Origin: Akkermansiaceae bacterium
GTDB taxonomy: Bacteria > Verrucomicrobiota > Verrucomicrobiia > Verrucomicrobiales > Akkermansiaceae
Assembly (NCBI GenBank): GCA_903908495.1
Contig: CAIVSK010000151.1
Location: 1-45,475, forward strand
Length of the DNA: 45,475 nt
Direction: 5' to 3'
Below, in pieces: positions 17,233 through 29,277 of the stretch. Every line of letters begins with the position of its first letter. The first letter of the stretch is position 1. The position numbers were made by a program, and so were the translations under genes. Below the pieces are notes generated by a model. It searched no databases and was not told the DNA's origin. It was given only the letters and a program-made list of their open reading frames with translations.

Positions 17233-17750
17233 CCACACGCGGTGGCTAGCGGCGGCACGCGCCGGCGCGAAACTTGCATTGGCGGAATGGAATATTTGGG
17301 AGGCTCAGGGCACCCGCACAGAGGCACGGTAAAAGCGCTGTTTTCCGCTGGGAACCGGGCCGGTGAGAGAGGCGATACCCCCGCTGCCGGGGATGTCAGC
17401 TTGGGAAGAAATCGGACTCAAGGACTTTTGGCGCGTGAGTATCGAATCTGACCGCCCCTGCGCCATGGATATCATCAGCGCCGGAGCGCGACCCGCCGGC
17501 ACGGCCGAAAGCTACGTCCAGGCGAAGGCGTTCTGGGACGCATCCTCACCGGGATGAGCAGAGGTGGATGACCAGTAGAACGGGATGTCAGGATGTTTGA
17601 GTTCGTTGGTGATGGGTGTGCAATGGAAGAGCGGGTGGTGAAAGTGGGTTGCTGGGTGCCGACACAAGGCGCGACATGCTTGTTTGCGCTCCAATATTGG
17701 GTGGCCTTGGTGTTTTGCGCGAGGGATCCCCCTCAGTGCCACGACACCGC
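17233..17750. other. Long spacer without a recognised gene
   Basis: About 520 bases between the cupredoxin protein and the PKD gene terminator. Only short open frames occur (the longest under 80 codons), none with a recognisable product, signal peptide or convincing start. Base composition is less GC-biased than the flanking genes in places. It may contain decayed coding sequence, but nothing could be identified. Confidence 0.5.
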
Positions 17751-17784
17751 AAAATGAAAACCGGCAGACTGTGACGTCTGCCGG
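17751..17784 (-). terminator. Intrinsic terminator of the PKD protein gene
   Basis: A nine-pair perfect stem, CCGGCAGAC (17761-17769) with GTCTGCCGG (17776-17784) and a six-base loop, is followed on the minus strand by TTTTCATTTTG. It lies 46 bases after the stop codon of the 17831-20215 gene. On the plus strand it is followed by TCTTGTTT, so it may work weakly in both directions. Confidence 0.85.
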
Positions 17785-17830
17785 TCTTGTTTGAGGGCTT
17801 GTCTATGTCAGATCAGCCCACGTCGCGCTG

Positions 17831-20215
17831 TCAGCGGGTGACAGGCTTGGCACTGGCTTGGTTGGACTGGCATGATTCCTGATTGACCAAGTTGGCCTCC
17901 CTGACAACGTAGTAGTAGGTTGTGCCGTTGACGACCGAGTTGTCCAGATACGTGCAATACGTCGTGGTGGCGGCAGCGAGCAGGGCATACGGCCCTCCGT
18001 TGACTTTACTCCGGTACACATTGTAGTGGTGGGCGCCCGTGTTCGTCCAGGTCAACTGCACCTTGCCGGGTTTCGCCCTTGCGGCAAGGTCGCTGACGCA
18101 GGAGCAGCCGGGGTCTGAGGGTGCCAGCACGTTGACGACCGCCGATGCGGTGCTCGAGAGATCAGGATACCCGCTGGCCGGGAATGAGGCTGCCGTATTG
18201 TCGGTTACCTTGAGTTGGACGAGGTAGCTGCCGACTCCCTTTGCCAGGAAGTATGCCGTCACATCGGGCTGCGCACCGTACGCATCGTTGAACAGTCCGT
18301 CGCCGTTGAGATCCCATGCATAGGTCTTGATCGAGTCACCAGGGTACGGGCCTGGCTGGTGCTGGCCGTCATCCGGGTTGACCGATGCGGTGCCATCGAG
18401 GAACCAGGGCGTCGAGCCCGGGCAGAGGGCATATGGGCCACCGGCAGATGCGCTCGGTGCCAGCGGCGGGACGTTGATCACAATCGTCAAGGTGGTGACC
18501 GCCGACTCCGCAGGCGTGGAATTGTCTGTGACCCGCAGCTTGACCGGATAGTTGCCGATGGAGGGGAACGCAACCGTTGCAAACGGTCCGGATGCCTCGT
18601 AGACGCCGTCGTTGTTGAGATCCCATTCCCACGTATTGATCAGCTTGGAGGGGTCTTGTTGGTAGGATGCAGAGCCGTCCAGCTGGATGGTCTGCCCGGC
18701 GACCGCCGGATTGGGGACTGCCTTGGCGACCGCCACCGGAGATCCCGCCTTGAACAACGTGGGGCTCAGGATGATGAGGTTCCAAGCGGTGGCCGTCTGG
18801 TATCCGACGTAAGGCCAGTCGTCGTAAGGCCAATATCCATCCGATTGCTGGGCATTCACCAAGAGTCGCGCCAAGCCGTTGGTATTGTCGCCATACCAGT
18901 CTTTGCCGTCAGGCAAAGTGACAACCGGGATCGGCAGTGCCACCCGCATGGCCTTGGCAAACGAATACCACGAGTAGTAGCGCGCCACATGCCAACTGAT
19001 GAATGAGGCCCAGTTGCTGGTAATAAACTGTTGGCAAGCCACCCACTTGGAATCGGTCACGTCTTTGCCGTCGAATGCAAGTTGGACCATCCCGCAAGGG
19101 CCTGTAGAGTACCAATAATTCGGGCTGGGATTGGTGTAGCCGAAATACCCGGCGGAGTTATATGAGTAGGTGAGCCACTGACTGTTGCGGTCCTTGACCC
19201 ATTGCGGCACCATGCAGCCGAAATGCCGCTCCGCTGCAATCATGCCGATTGCTCCCCACTGGGAGGCCGAATTGTCAGGGTTATACTCATTCCAGCTATA
19301 GCGCCATCCCCCTATCACTGAACCGCTGTCCGACTGGCCCCAAGCATACATGTCAACCATGTCCTGTACGAGCGTCTTGTAGGACTTGCCAAGCACGGAG
19401 GCGTTTCCCGTGCGCGCGGTCGCGTCGGGTGTGCCTGAGGCGACCAAGGCATCCACCACCGAGCCGGTTTCGTAAATGGAACGATCCGAATTCCAGTAAA
19501 GGCCGATGCCGTTGCCGTTGGAGTCAGGGTTAGCCCCGGCTTGCAGGGACATGGTCTGCACAGCCAGGTTGTTTGTCAGGTAGTCGATGCCACCGGTGAC
19601 AGCCTCGGAGTACGGGTTCAAAGGCTGATTTTCCAAGTGGCCCTGGCTCTCGAACGCTTGCACCGCGGAAGCGGTGGAATTGCCGTAGTAACCGTAGCCG
19701 CCCGGGGTGTAGTTGTTCCAGTAATACTGCCCGGAGCTGCGGCCGGCGTTTTTCCACAAATACCACAGGCCTTCATCGATGGCGACGTTGACTTCTACCG
19801 GCAATGTCTTGTCTTTGATGCTGGTATAGTACTTGGCCTCGCCTTTTTCACCCGTGGTGGAATTTTGGACAGTCAGCGTAGCGGTGAACACGAGGTTGCT
19901 GGCTCCTGTATAGGCGTGTGTCGCTTGGATGACATACTTGTTGGCCACCGTTCCGGAGACCACCGGGCTGGCATCGCCGAAGTCCCAGATGTACGAGTAC
20001 GTGGTGCCGGCAGGCGTGCCATTCTGGACATTGCAAGTGCCTTTAAGTGTGATTGTCTTGCCCGACCATGCGTCGTGCGGAATCAGCGGTTGGCTGGCCA
20101 CCCATGGCACGGTCCTGACAACGGGAGCAGCCGCGAAGGCGGCGTGGCTGAGAACTATCAGACTGATGAGGCTAGTCGTACGACCTGCCCATTTTATTAG
20201 CGAGGATTTGTTCAT
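17831..20215 (-). CDS. Secreted PKD-domain protein with an alpha/alpha-toroid-like middle region
   Basis: The 794-residue protein has a signal peptide ending near AAFAAAP (about 1-30). A first PKD-like domain (about 45-125, YIWDFGDASP) leads into a region of about 370 residues rich in Trp, Tyr and Gly with repeated features such as IDEGLWYLWKNAG, VVDALVASGTP, NSDGYWPYDDWPY-like ends and AIGMIAAERHF; this resembles prenyltransferase/terpenoid-cyclase-type alpha/alpha toroids. Two further PKD domains (about 505-595 and 600-705, WEWDLNNDGVYE and YAWDLNGDGLF) and a C-terminal fibronectin-III-like domain (about 712-790, KVQLTWTNTGAHHYNVYRS) follow. No catalytic residues were identified. A surface role in polymer binding is possible. 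It follows the VPDSG protein by 43 bases, likely in one transcript. Confidence 0.82.
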   Translation of the reverse strand: MNKSSLIKWAGRTTSLISLIVLSHAAFAAAPVVRTVPWVASQPLIPHDAWSGKTITLKGTCNVQNGTPAGTTYSYIWDFGDASPVVSGTVANKYVIQATHAYTGASNLVFTATLTVQNSTTGEKGEAKYYTSIKDKTLPVEVNVAIDEGLWYLWKNAGRSSGQYYWNNYTPGGYGYYGNSTASAVQAFESQGHLENQPLNPYSEAVTGGIDYLTNNLAVQTMSLQAGANPDSNGNGIGLYWNSDRSIYETGSVVDALVASGTPDATARTGNASVLGKSYKTLVQDMVDMYAWGQSDSGSVIGGWRYSWNEYNPDNSASQWGAIGMIAAERHFGCMVPQWVKDRNSQWLTYSYNSAGYFGYTNPSPNYWYSTGPCGMVQLAFDGKDVTDSKWVACQQFITSNWASFISWHVARYYSWYSFAKAMRVALPIPVVTLPDGKDWYGDNTNGLARLLVNAQQSDGYWPYDDWPYVGYQTATAWNLIILSPTLFKAGSPVAVAKAVPNPAVAGQTIQLDGSASYQQDPSKLINTWEWDLNNDGVYEASGPFATVAFPSIGNYPVKLRVTDNSTPAESAVTTLTIVINVPPLAPSASAGGPYALCPGSTPWFLDGTASVNPDDGQHQPGPYPGDSIKTYAWDLNGDGLFNDAYGAQPDVTAYFLAKGVGSYLVQLKVTDNTAASFPASGYPDLSSTASAVVNVLAPSDPGCSCVSDLAARAKPGKVQLTWTNTGAHHYNVYRSKVNGGPYALLAAATTTYCTYLDNSVVNGTTYYYVVREANLVNQESCQSNQASAKPVTR

Positions 20216-20258
20216 GGTTTTGGAAGGAGAGAGTTGTTAACTGCATATGGAGCGTCGA

Positions 20259-20936
20259 TTAGGGTTTTCGTGCGGAGCGCCATCCGACGATGCCGGTCAT
20301 CGCACAAAGAAGGAGGGCGAGCGAGGAACCGGCGTCCGGCACTGATTGCCCTTGGACAGCGAGGGAGCTGGTGAAGTACAGGCTTTCTTGACTGGCTGGA
20401 TCGGTTTGTGACAGGTAGAAGCCCGAGGTGGGCATGGTCTCGCTGACATTGAAACTCAGCAGGGCCGTCTCTCCCGGATTCAGGGTGAAATTCCATGCCA
20501 AGGCCATCGAGACATCGTCCGGGATGAGGCTGCTGTTGGTGTTGTCAAGATTGCTAGCTCCGAAATTAGTGAAGATATCCCCGGTTTTCCAGCCGGGTTC
20601 ATCGATCTCCCAGGATAGGCCGGAGGAGGGCGCTCCGCTTTTAGCGCCGGTTTCATTGAAGAAGGTGTTGATGATCTCGTCGATTTCGTGGTCGAGGAAC
20701 ACGCCGCCGTAATGTAGTCCGGTTCCAGCCATTGTCATCTGGATGGTTCCAAGGCCGGTACCGGTGTTGAATCCGGCGATGTTGACTCCCGCGGGAGGTG
20801 GGGCGGGGAGGAGGTAGTCTGATACGGTTCCGTCAATGTTGAACGCGTACTCGGCGAGAGTAGATGCGCCAAATGCCGGTAGACTGACGGCACTCAGCAA
20901 AGCCCCCGCCGTGATAAATGAATGGATGGTCCTCAT
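20259..20936 (-). CDS. Exported protein with VPDSG-type C-terminal sorting signal
   Basis: The 225-residue protein has an N-terminal signal peptide (MRTIHSFITAGALLSAVSLPAFGA) and a tripartite C-terminal sorting signal: VPDAGSS, a hydrophobic helix (LALLLCAMTGIVGW) and a basic end (RSARKP). This is the VPDSG-CTERM variant of the PEP-CTERM/exosortase system described in Verrucomicrobia, here with Ala for Ser in the motif. The middle is a beta-rich sequence of unknown function, rich in Asn, Ser, Thr and Gly. A matching exosortase is not in this window. It is upstream of, and probably co-transcribed with, the PKD protein gene. Confidence 0.85.
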   Translation of the reverse strand: MRTIHSFITAGALLSAVSLPAFGASTLAEYAFNIDGTVSDYLLPAPPPAGVNIAGFNTGTGLGTIQMTMAGTGLHYGGVFLDHEIDEIINTFFNETGAKSGAPSSGLSWEIDEPGWKTGDIFTNFGASNLDNTNSSLIPDDVSMALAWNFTLNPGETALLSFNVSETMPTSGFYLSQTDPASQESLYFTSSLAVQGQSVPDAGSSLALLLCAMTGIVGWRSARKP

Positions 20937-20961
20937 AGTTTTGTTCGTTGTATTGTTTGAT

Positions 20962-20967
20962 TATAGT
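20962..20967 (-). promoter_or_regulatory. Candidate -10 element for the VPDSG/PKD operon
   Basis: On the minus strand the perfect hexamer TATAAT lies about 25 bases before the ATG at 20936. The corresponding -35 position (AAAATC) matches poorly. No Shine-Dalgarno sequence follows, so the leader would be short. Confidence 0.35.
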
Positions 20968-21298
20968 AACTGCTAGGAAGGCGATTTTTCGGGTTTGGCG
21001 CGCATGAAAAGCCAAGGGGGAAGTCGGGAAGTAATTGATTCGGTGGAGTTATCAGAATTCCAAGAATTGCGATAGTTATACCTTAATATATTCACATTTC
21101 AAAAATTTCGGACTGATATCCAGGCTGTGAGTTGTGCCTGGATTTCCGGAGCCGAGTTGAGCTTTCTGTCGGGTGGAGGGCGGGCAGAGTTCGCCCATGG
21201 CTGGTGAACGTTTGGTGGCTCATGGGTTGTGACGTGCTTGCTGCCAAGCGGTTGGCCTTTAGCCCTTCATGAACGATGGCGGCCCTCCGCTGCAGTGG
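20968..21298. other. AT-rich divergent spacer with an inverted repeat
   Basis: This region separates the VPDSG operon from the sialidase gene. The part at about 21036-21112 is clearly AT-rich compared with the rest of the window. An eight-pair perfect inverted repeat, ATCCAGGC (21118-21125) and GCCTGGAT (21136-21143), has a 10-base loop and no T-run, so it is a possible protein-binding site rather than a terminator. No gene was found. Confidence 0.5.
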
Positions 21299-21321
21299 TC
21301 TTTACAACCAACCAGTAAAGA
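21299..21321. promoter_or_regulatory. Inverted repeat upstream of the sialidase gene, possible operator
   Basis: TCTTTAC (21299-21305) and GTAAAGA (21315-21321) form a perfect seven-base inverted repeat with a nine-base centre, ending 29 bases before the sialidase start. This layout fits a dimeric regulator binding site. No T-run follows. The regulator is unknown and not in the window. Confidence 0.4.
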
Positions 21322-21350
21322 TTGCGTAGCGCGCCGACGTATACGGAGGC

Positions 21351-23342
21351 ATGCTGTCCTCTGTGAAAGTCCTGCTTGCCTGTCTGTTGCCCGTCGTTGC
21401 CTGCGCAGCGCCTGAATCATTTGAAGACGTTCCGCCCGGCCCGTTGACCGCGCTGGAATCGTCGGCAGGCCGCTGGTCGGCGGCGGCGGGGGACGCCAGC
21501 GTGCTGGCTGGGCGTGGCCACAGCGGCACGCACTGCCTGCGGCTGGGTGAACACGGCAAGGGCCAGATTTTGCTGGAGCTGGCGGCCCCCGCAGCGGCGG
21601 GTGCCCGACTGGCGTGCTTTGCCGAGCGTTGGACGAAGCGGCCGCCGTTTGAGTTCACCATCGAGGCGATGAGCGGCGGTGGCTGGCAGCAAATCCACCG
21701 TGCCGGGCCCGACGCCGTGCAGGTGGGTGGATTTCTGACGCCGCTGCGGGTGGTGCTTCCGGTTGGCACCCGCGAGCTGCGCTTGGCCTGTAATTCCGGT
21801 GAAAACGGCGGAATCCTGCTGGACGATGTGATGATCAGCGAGGCCGGAGCACTGCGGGCGCTGCGGGTGGCCACCACTCAGCCGGTATGTCCGGCGATGC
21901 TGCGGGCCGGTTTCAACCCGGTGCTCGGGTTCTGCGTCACGGTCACCGGCAGTGAGGGGGCGCTGCAACTCGAGGGCGTTGAGTTCGGCCTCGATGGCAC
22001 CACTCACCCGGAGGACATCGAGCGGGTGGAAATTTTCGCCGGTTCCGCCGAGCCGCAGGACAAGGGTGCCGAGAGGGTGGGGGAGGTGGCGCGCAGCAAG
22101 GGGAAAATGTCCCTCGCCTGCAGCCGTGCCCTGGAGCCCGGCGACAATTGGTTTTGGATTTCACCGGTGCTGCGGGCGGGCGCTGATATCGACGGGCTGA
22201 TTGATGCCTCGCTGTTCCGCGTGAAGGCCGGTGGCCTGGTGTTGGAACCGGCGGTGGTCTCGCCGGACGGATTCCAGCGCATCGGCGTCGCGGTGAAACT
22301 GCCCGGCGATGATGGCTCGAAGGCGTTCCGGATCCCCGGCTTGGTGCGGACCAAAAATGGCTCGCTGCTGGCGGTCTATGATGTGCGCTACCGCCACGCG
22401 GGCGATCTGCCCGCCGACATCGATATCGGGGTGTCCCGCTCGCCGGATGGCGGCCGCACCTGGCAAGCGCAGCGCGTGGCCTTGGACACCGGCAACGACC
22501 CGAAATTCGCCTTCGACGGCGTGGGCGACCCGTGCACCTTGGTCGACGAGGTGAGCGGCCGGATTTGGATTGCCGCCTCGTGGAGCCACGGCAAACTCGG
22601 CTGGAATGGCTCGAAACCCGGCCTCACGCCCGAGACCACCAACCAGTTCATGATGACTTGGAGCGACGACGACGGCCGCAGCTGGGCCCCGCCGCGCAAT
22701 TTGACCAGTGAATTGAAAAAGCCGGAGTGGCGGTTGTTCATGCAGGGGCCCGGAGCCGGCATCACCTTGCGCGACGGCACCTTGGTGATGCCAGCGCAAT
22801 ATCGAGCCGCCGACGGTCCTCCCGACGAGGGCAAACCGTTTTCGACCCTGATTTGGTCGGCCGACCGCGGCAAGTCCTGGCACGTCGGCTGTGGCGTCAA
22901 GAGCAATACCACGGAGGCCCAGGTGGCAGAACTCGCGGACGGCTCGCTGATGATCAATTGCCGCGATAACCGCGGTGGCGCTCGCACGGTGGCGGTGACC
23001 CGCGACCGCGGCCAGACTTGGACGCTGCACCCGACCGATCGCAAGGCGCTGCGCGAGCCGGTGTGCATGGCCAGCCTGCTGCGCTGGCAGCACCCGCAGC
23101 ACGGTGCGCTTATGTTTTTCTCCAATCCAGACGCCACCGACGGCCGCCACCAGATGACCGTCAAGTTGTCGCGGGATGAAGCGCTCAGCTGGCCGGCCGC
23201 CGATGCGCGGCTGTATGACTCGCGAGCGTGTTTCGGCTACTCATGCCTTGCCATCGCCGATGCCGAGCACCTCGGCGTGCTCTACGAGGGCAATGGTTCC
23301 ATCCTGTTTCTGCGGTTGCCGCTGAGCGGGTGGTTCCGTTAG
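21351..23342 (+). CDS. Secreted sialidase (GH33-type)
   Basis: Sialidases release terminal sialic acid from glycans. The 663-residue protein has a signal peptide (VKVLLACLLPVVACAA), an N-terminal beta-sandwich region (about 20-160), a second beta region (about 170-310) and a six-bladed propeller from about 318. The propeller shows the FRIP motif (AFRIPGLV, arginine of the catalytic triad) and four Asp boxes: SPDGGRTW, SDDDGRSW, SADRGKSW and TRDRGQTW. The ATG at 21351 has GGAGG only one base upstream, too close for ideal use; GTG at 21363 (MKVLLACLL) would fix both the spacing and the signal peptide, and may be the true start. It converges on the NahK-like kinase gene with only seven bases between. 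Confidence 0.9.
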   Translation: MLSSVKVLLACLLPVVACAAPESFEDVPPGPLTALESSAGRWSAAAGDASVLAGRGHSGTHCLRLGEHGKGQILLELAAPAAAGARLACFAERWTKRPPFEFTIEAMSGGGWQQIHRAGPDAVQVGGFLTPLRVVLPVGTRELRLACNSGENGGILLDDVMISEAGALRALRVATTQPVCPAMLRAGFNPVLGFCVTVTGSEGALQLEGVEFGLDGTTHPEDIERVEIFAGSAEPQDKGAERVGEVARSKGKMSLACSRALEPGDNWFWISPVLRAGADIDGLIDASLFRVKAGGLVLEPAVVSPDGFQRIGVAVKLPGDDGSKAFRIPGLVRTKNGSLLAVYDVRYRHAGDLPADIDIGVSRSPDGGRTWQAQRVALDTGNDPKFAFDGVGDPCTLVDEVSGRIWIAASWSHGKLGWNGSKPGLTPETTNQFMMTWSDDDGRSWAPPRNLTSELKKPEWRLFMQGPGAGITLRDGTLVMPAQYRAADGPPDEGKPFSTLIWSADRGKSWHVGCGVKSNTTEAQVAELADGSLMINCRDNRGGARTVAVTRDRGQTWTLHPTDRKALREPVCMASLLRWQHPQHGALMFFSNPDATDGRHQMTVKLSRDEALSWPAADARLYDSRACFGYSCLAIADAEHLGVLYEGNGSILFLRLPLSGWFR

Positions 23343-23349
23343 GTGGAGG

Positions 23350-24468
23350 TCAGCCGGCGTGGGTGGCCACGATTTGTTCCATCGGTTCGAGCTTGGCTTC
23401 AAGCGCGGCGACAAAGCCGAACTGATTGCGGCAGCGATCGAGGTTGTGAGCGGGGTGTTTGATCTTGAAATAGATATCACCCTGCAGGTAATCGGTTAGG
23501 AAACGGATGCCGCACTCCAGGGTGAGCAGCTTGCCGGCGAACGCGAGATGGGCGATTTCGGCCGGATTGAGAAACGTCTTGGCGGCACCGAGATAGCCGC
23601 GCACGAGGGCCTCGAAGCGGTCCAGCCGCACGTCCAGCCGGCTCAAGTCAACCTCGTCCTCCCGGTTGGTCGGCGTGGCGGTGCGGACCATGTCGCCAAA
23701 GTCATAGAGCGCCGAGCCGGGCATGGTGGTGTCGAGGTCGATGACGCACACCCCCTCGGCGGTGACGTCGTCGAGCAGCACGTTATTGAGTTTGGTGTCG
23801 TTGTGGGTGACGCGCTCGGGGATGGTGCCGGAGGCGATGAGATCACTGATGCGGGAGCAATCCGCGGCACGTGCCAATACAAAGGCGATCTCGGGCTGCA
23901 AGCCGGCGGCGCGATTGCAGGCATCGGCGTCGATGGCGGCGCGCAGGGCCGCGAGGCGCGTCGGGGTGTGGTGGAACTGCGGGATGGTCTCGTGCAAGCG
24001 GGCACCGCCAAGGTCGGCGGTGAGTTTCTGGAAATTGCCGAACGCCTTGGCGGCTTGATAGGCTTGTTCGTTGGTCTCGATTTCGTCGTATCCGCGGGCG
24101 CGTTCGATGAATGGATAGACCCGCCACACGTTGCCCTGGGCGTCGCAGGCGTAGGGTTTGCCGTCGTGAGCCGGGATGCAGGTGAGGGTGCGGCGGTGGG
24201 CTTCGGGGTGGCCTTCCTCGAGCAGCCGCGCCAGCGCGTGGCGGGTCACCCGGGCGACGTTGTCCATCAGTTCGAACGGTGTTTTAAAGACATTGGTGTT
24301 GATGCGCTGGAGAATGTAGCGAAGGCGCTGGCCGGCCTGGTCGAAGGTGCCGCAATAGGTATCGTTGATATGTCCAGAGCCGTACGCCGAGCCGTGCACA
24401 AAGTCGGCTCGCAGGTCAAAGAGGGTGGCAATTTCGGACAAATTCGGGGCAGTGGATGGATGGGTCAT
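23350..24468 (-). CDS. NahK-like N-acetylhexosamine 1-kinase (APH-fold phosphotransferase)
   Basis: The 372-residue protein belongs to the aminoglycoside-phosphotransferase fold. It has the glycine-rich GSAYGSGHINDTY near residue 27, the catalytic loop THNDTKLNNVLLD and the metal-binding VIDLDT. The opening GSGHINDTY and overall length are like bifidobacterial NahK, which makes N-acetylhexosamine 1-phosphate from GlcNAc/GalNAc. Next to a sialidase and a beta-galactosidase this gives a consistent glycan salvage set: remove sialic acid, remove galactose, phosphorylate the hexosamine. The substrate is inferred from context; another sugar or a choline-like alcohol cannot be excluded. Confidence 0.82.
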   Translation of the reverse strand: MTHPSTAPNLSEIATLFDLRADFVHGSAYGSGHINDTYCGTFDQAGQRLRYILQRINTNVFKTPFELMDNVARVTRHALARLLEEGHPEAHRRTLTCIPAHDGKPYACDAQGNVWRVYPFIERARGYDEIETNEQAYQAAKAFGNFQKLTADLGGARLHETIPQFHHTPTRLAALRAAIDADACNRAAGLQPEIAFVLARAADCSRISDLIASGTIPERVTHNDTKLNNVLLDDVTAEGVCVIDLDTTMPGSALYDFGDMVRTATPTNREDEVDLSRLDVRLDRFEALVRGYLGAAKTFLNPAEIAHLAFAGKLLTLECGIRFLTDYLQGDIYFKIKHPAHNLDRCRNQFGFVAALEAKLEPMEQIVATHAG

Positions 24469-24602
24469 GGCGATGGTTGGGTGGGGGGAAAAGTATATCT
24501 AACGGCTGTGGAAGGGTGCGATTCGCGGCGGCGTCAATCCGGGCTGGGAGGGGCTGTTATCCTAAATGGGAAAATGGGAACGGTAGAGGTGGCGTTTTTT
24601 TT

Positions 24603-24739
24603 ACCACGGATTTCACGGATTGAAGAGGATTACACGGATAAGATGGTTCTGATCTGTCAAGTCACTGGCTCACCCAAATGGTGAATGCCACAAAACGCAT
24701 AACTCTTTCTTCATCCGTGCATTCCGTGAAATCCGTGGT
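24603..24739 (+). repeat. Short terminal-inverted-repeat element, copy 2 (complete)
   Basis: The 137-base element starts with ACCACGGATTTCACGGA (24603-24619) and ends with the exact reverse complement TCCGTGAAATCCGTGGT (24723-24739). Further cacggat words lie inside (about 24634). The inside aligns with positions 29-161 on the opposite strand. Flanks are T-rich, so a target duplication cannot be defined. It sits in the spacer between the kinase and the beta-galactosidase. It fits a MITE-like or other small mobile repeat. Confidence 0.85.
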
Positions 24740-24779
24740 TTCTATTTTCCGTTGCAGGGTTCTTGGGGCTGCGGTGTCT

Positions 24780-24851
24780 TGCGGCGGGTGGCTGCGGCGG
24801 GTGGCTGCGGCGTCCTCGCCGCAGGCCGTGCTGGCGGCGTCCCCGCCGCCA
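24780..24851. repeat. GC-rich dispersed repeat, copy A
   Basis: Begins with a 13-base tandem (TGCGGCGGGTGGC twice, about 24780-24805), then a 51-base stretch from 24801 that is similar to 36939-36989. It contains two hairpins (GCGGCG-CGCCGC and GGCGGCG-CGCCGCC). It follows the beta-galactosidase stop on the minus strand. The rest of the 24469-24884 spacer, apart from this and the inverted-repeat element, shows nothing. Confidence 0.65.
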
Positions 24852-24884
24852 GTGTTTCTGCGAGCGCGTCGCGGCGCGTGCCGA

Positions 24885-29021
<4,137 letters not shown>

Positions 29022-29277
29022 CTACAGCTGCGCGACGCGGGTGGCGAACGTAATCGTGCCCAAATTGGCTGGTTTTAACAAAAGACCAGCTGCCACGGCT
29101 TGCGGATGGGGGCATTCGGAGCGATTTGTACCTCGCTACCCCGCAGTGGTAGAAACTGCGGAACTGGTGTAGATTCTGCTTGTGGGCACCGGTTCCGTTC
29201 CTATTATTGCGTAGGCCAGCCGCTCCAACCCATTGCAATAGCCAGCCGCTTCAATCCGATTCACCCTCCAAGAAATC

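Noticed and set aside
17363..17557. 64-codon ORF in the long spacer
   Set aside because: No recognised homologue, no signal peptide and no start context; not distinguishable from chance.
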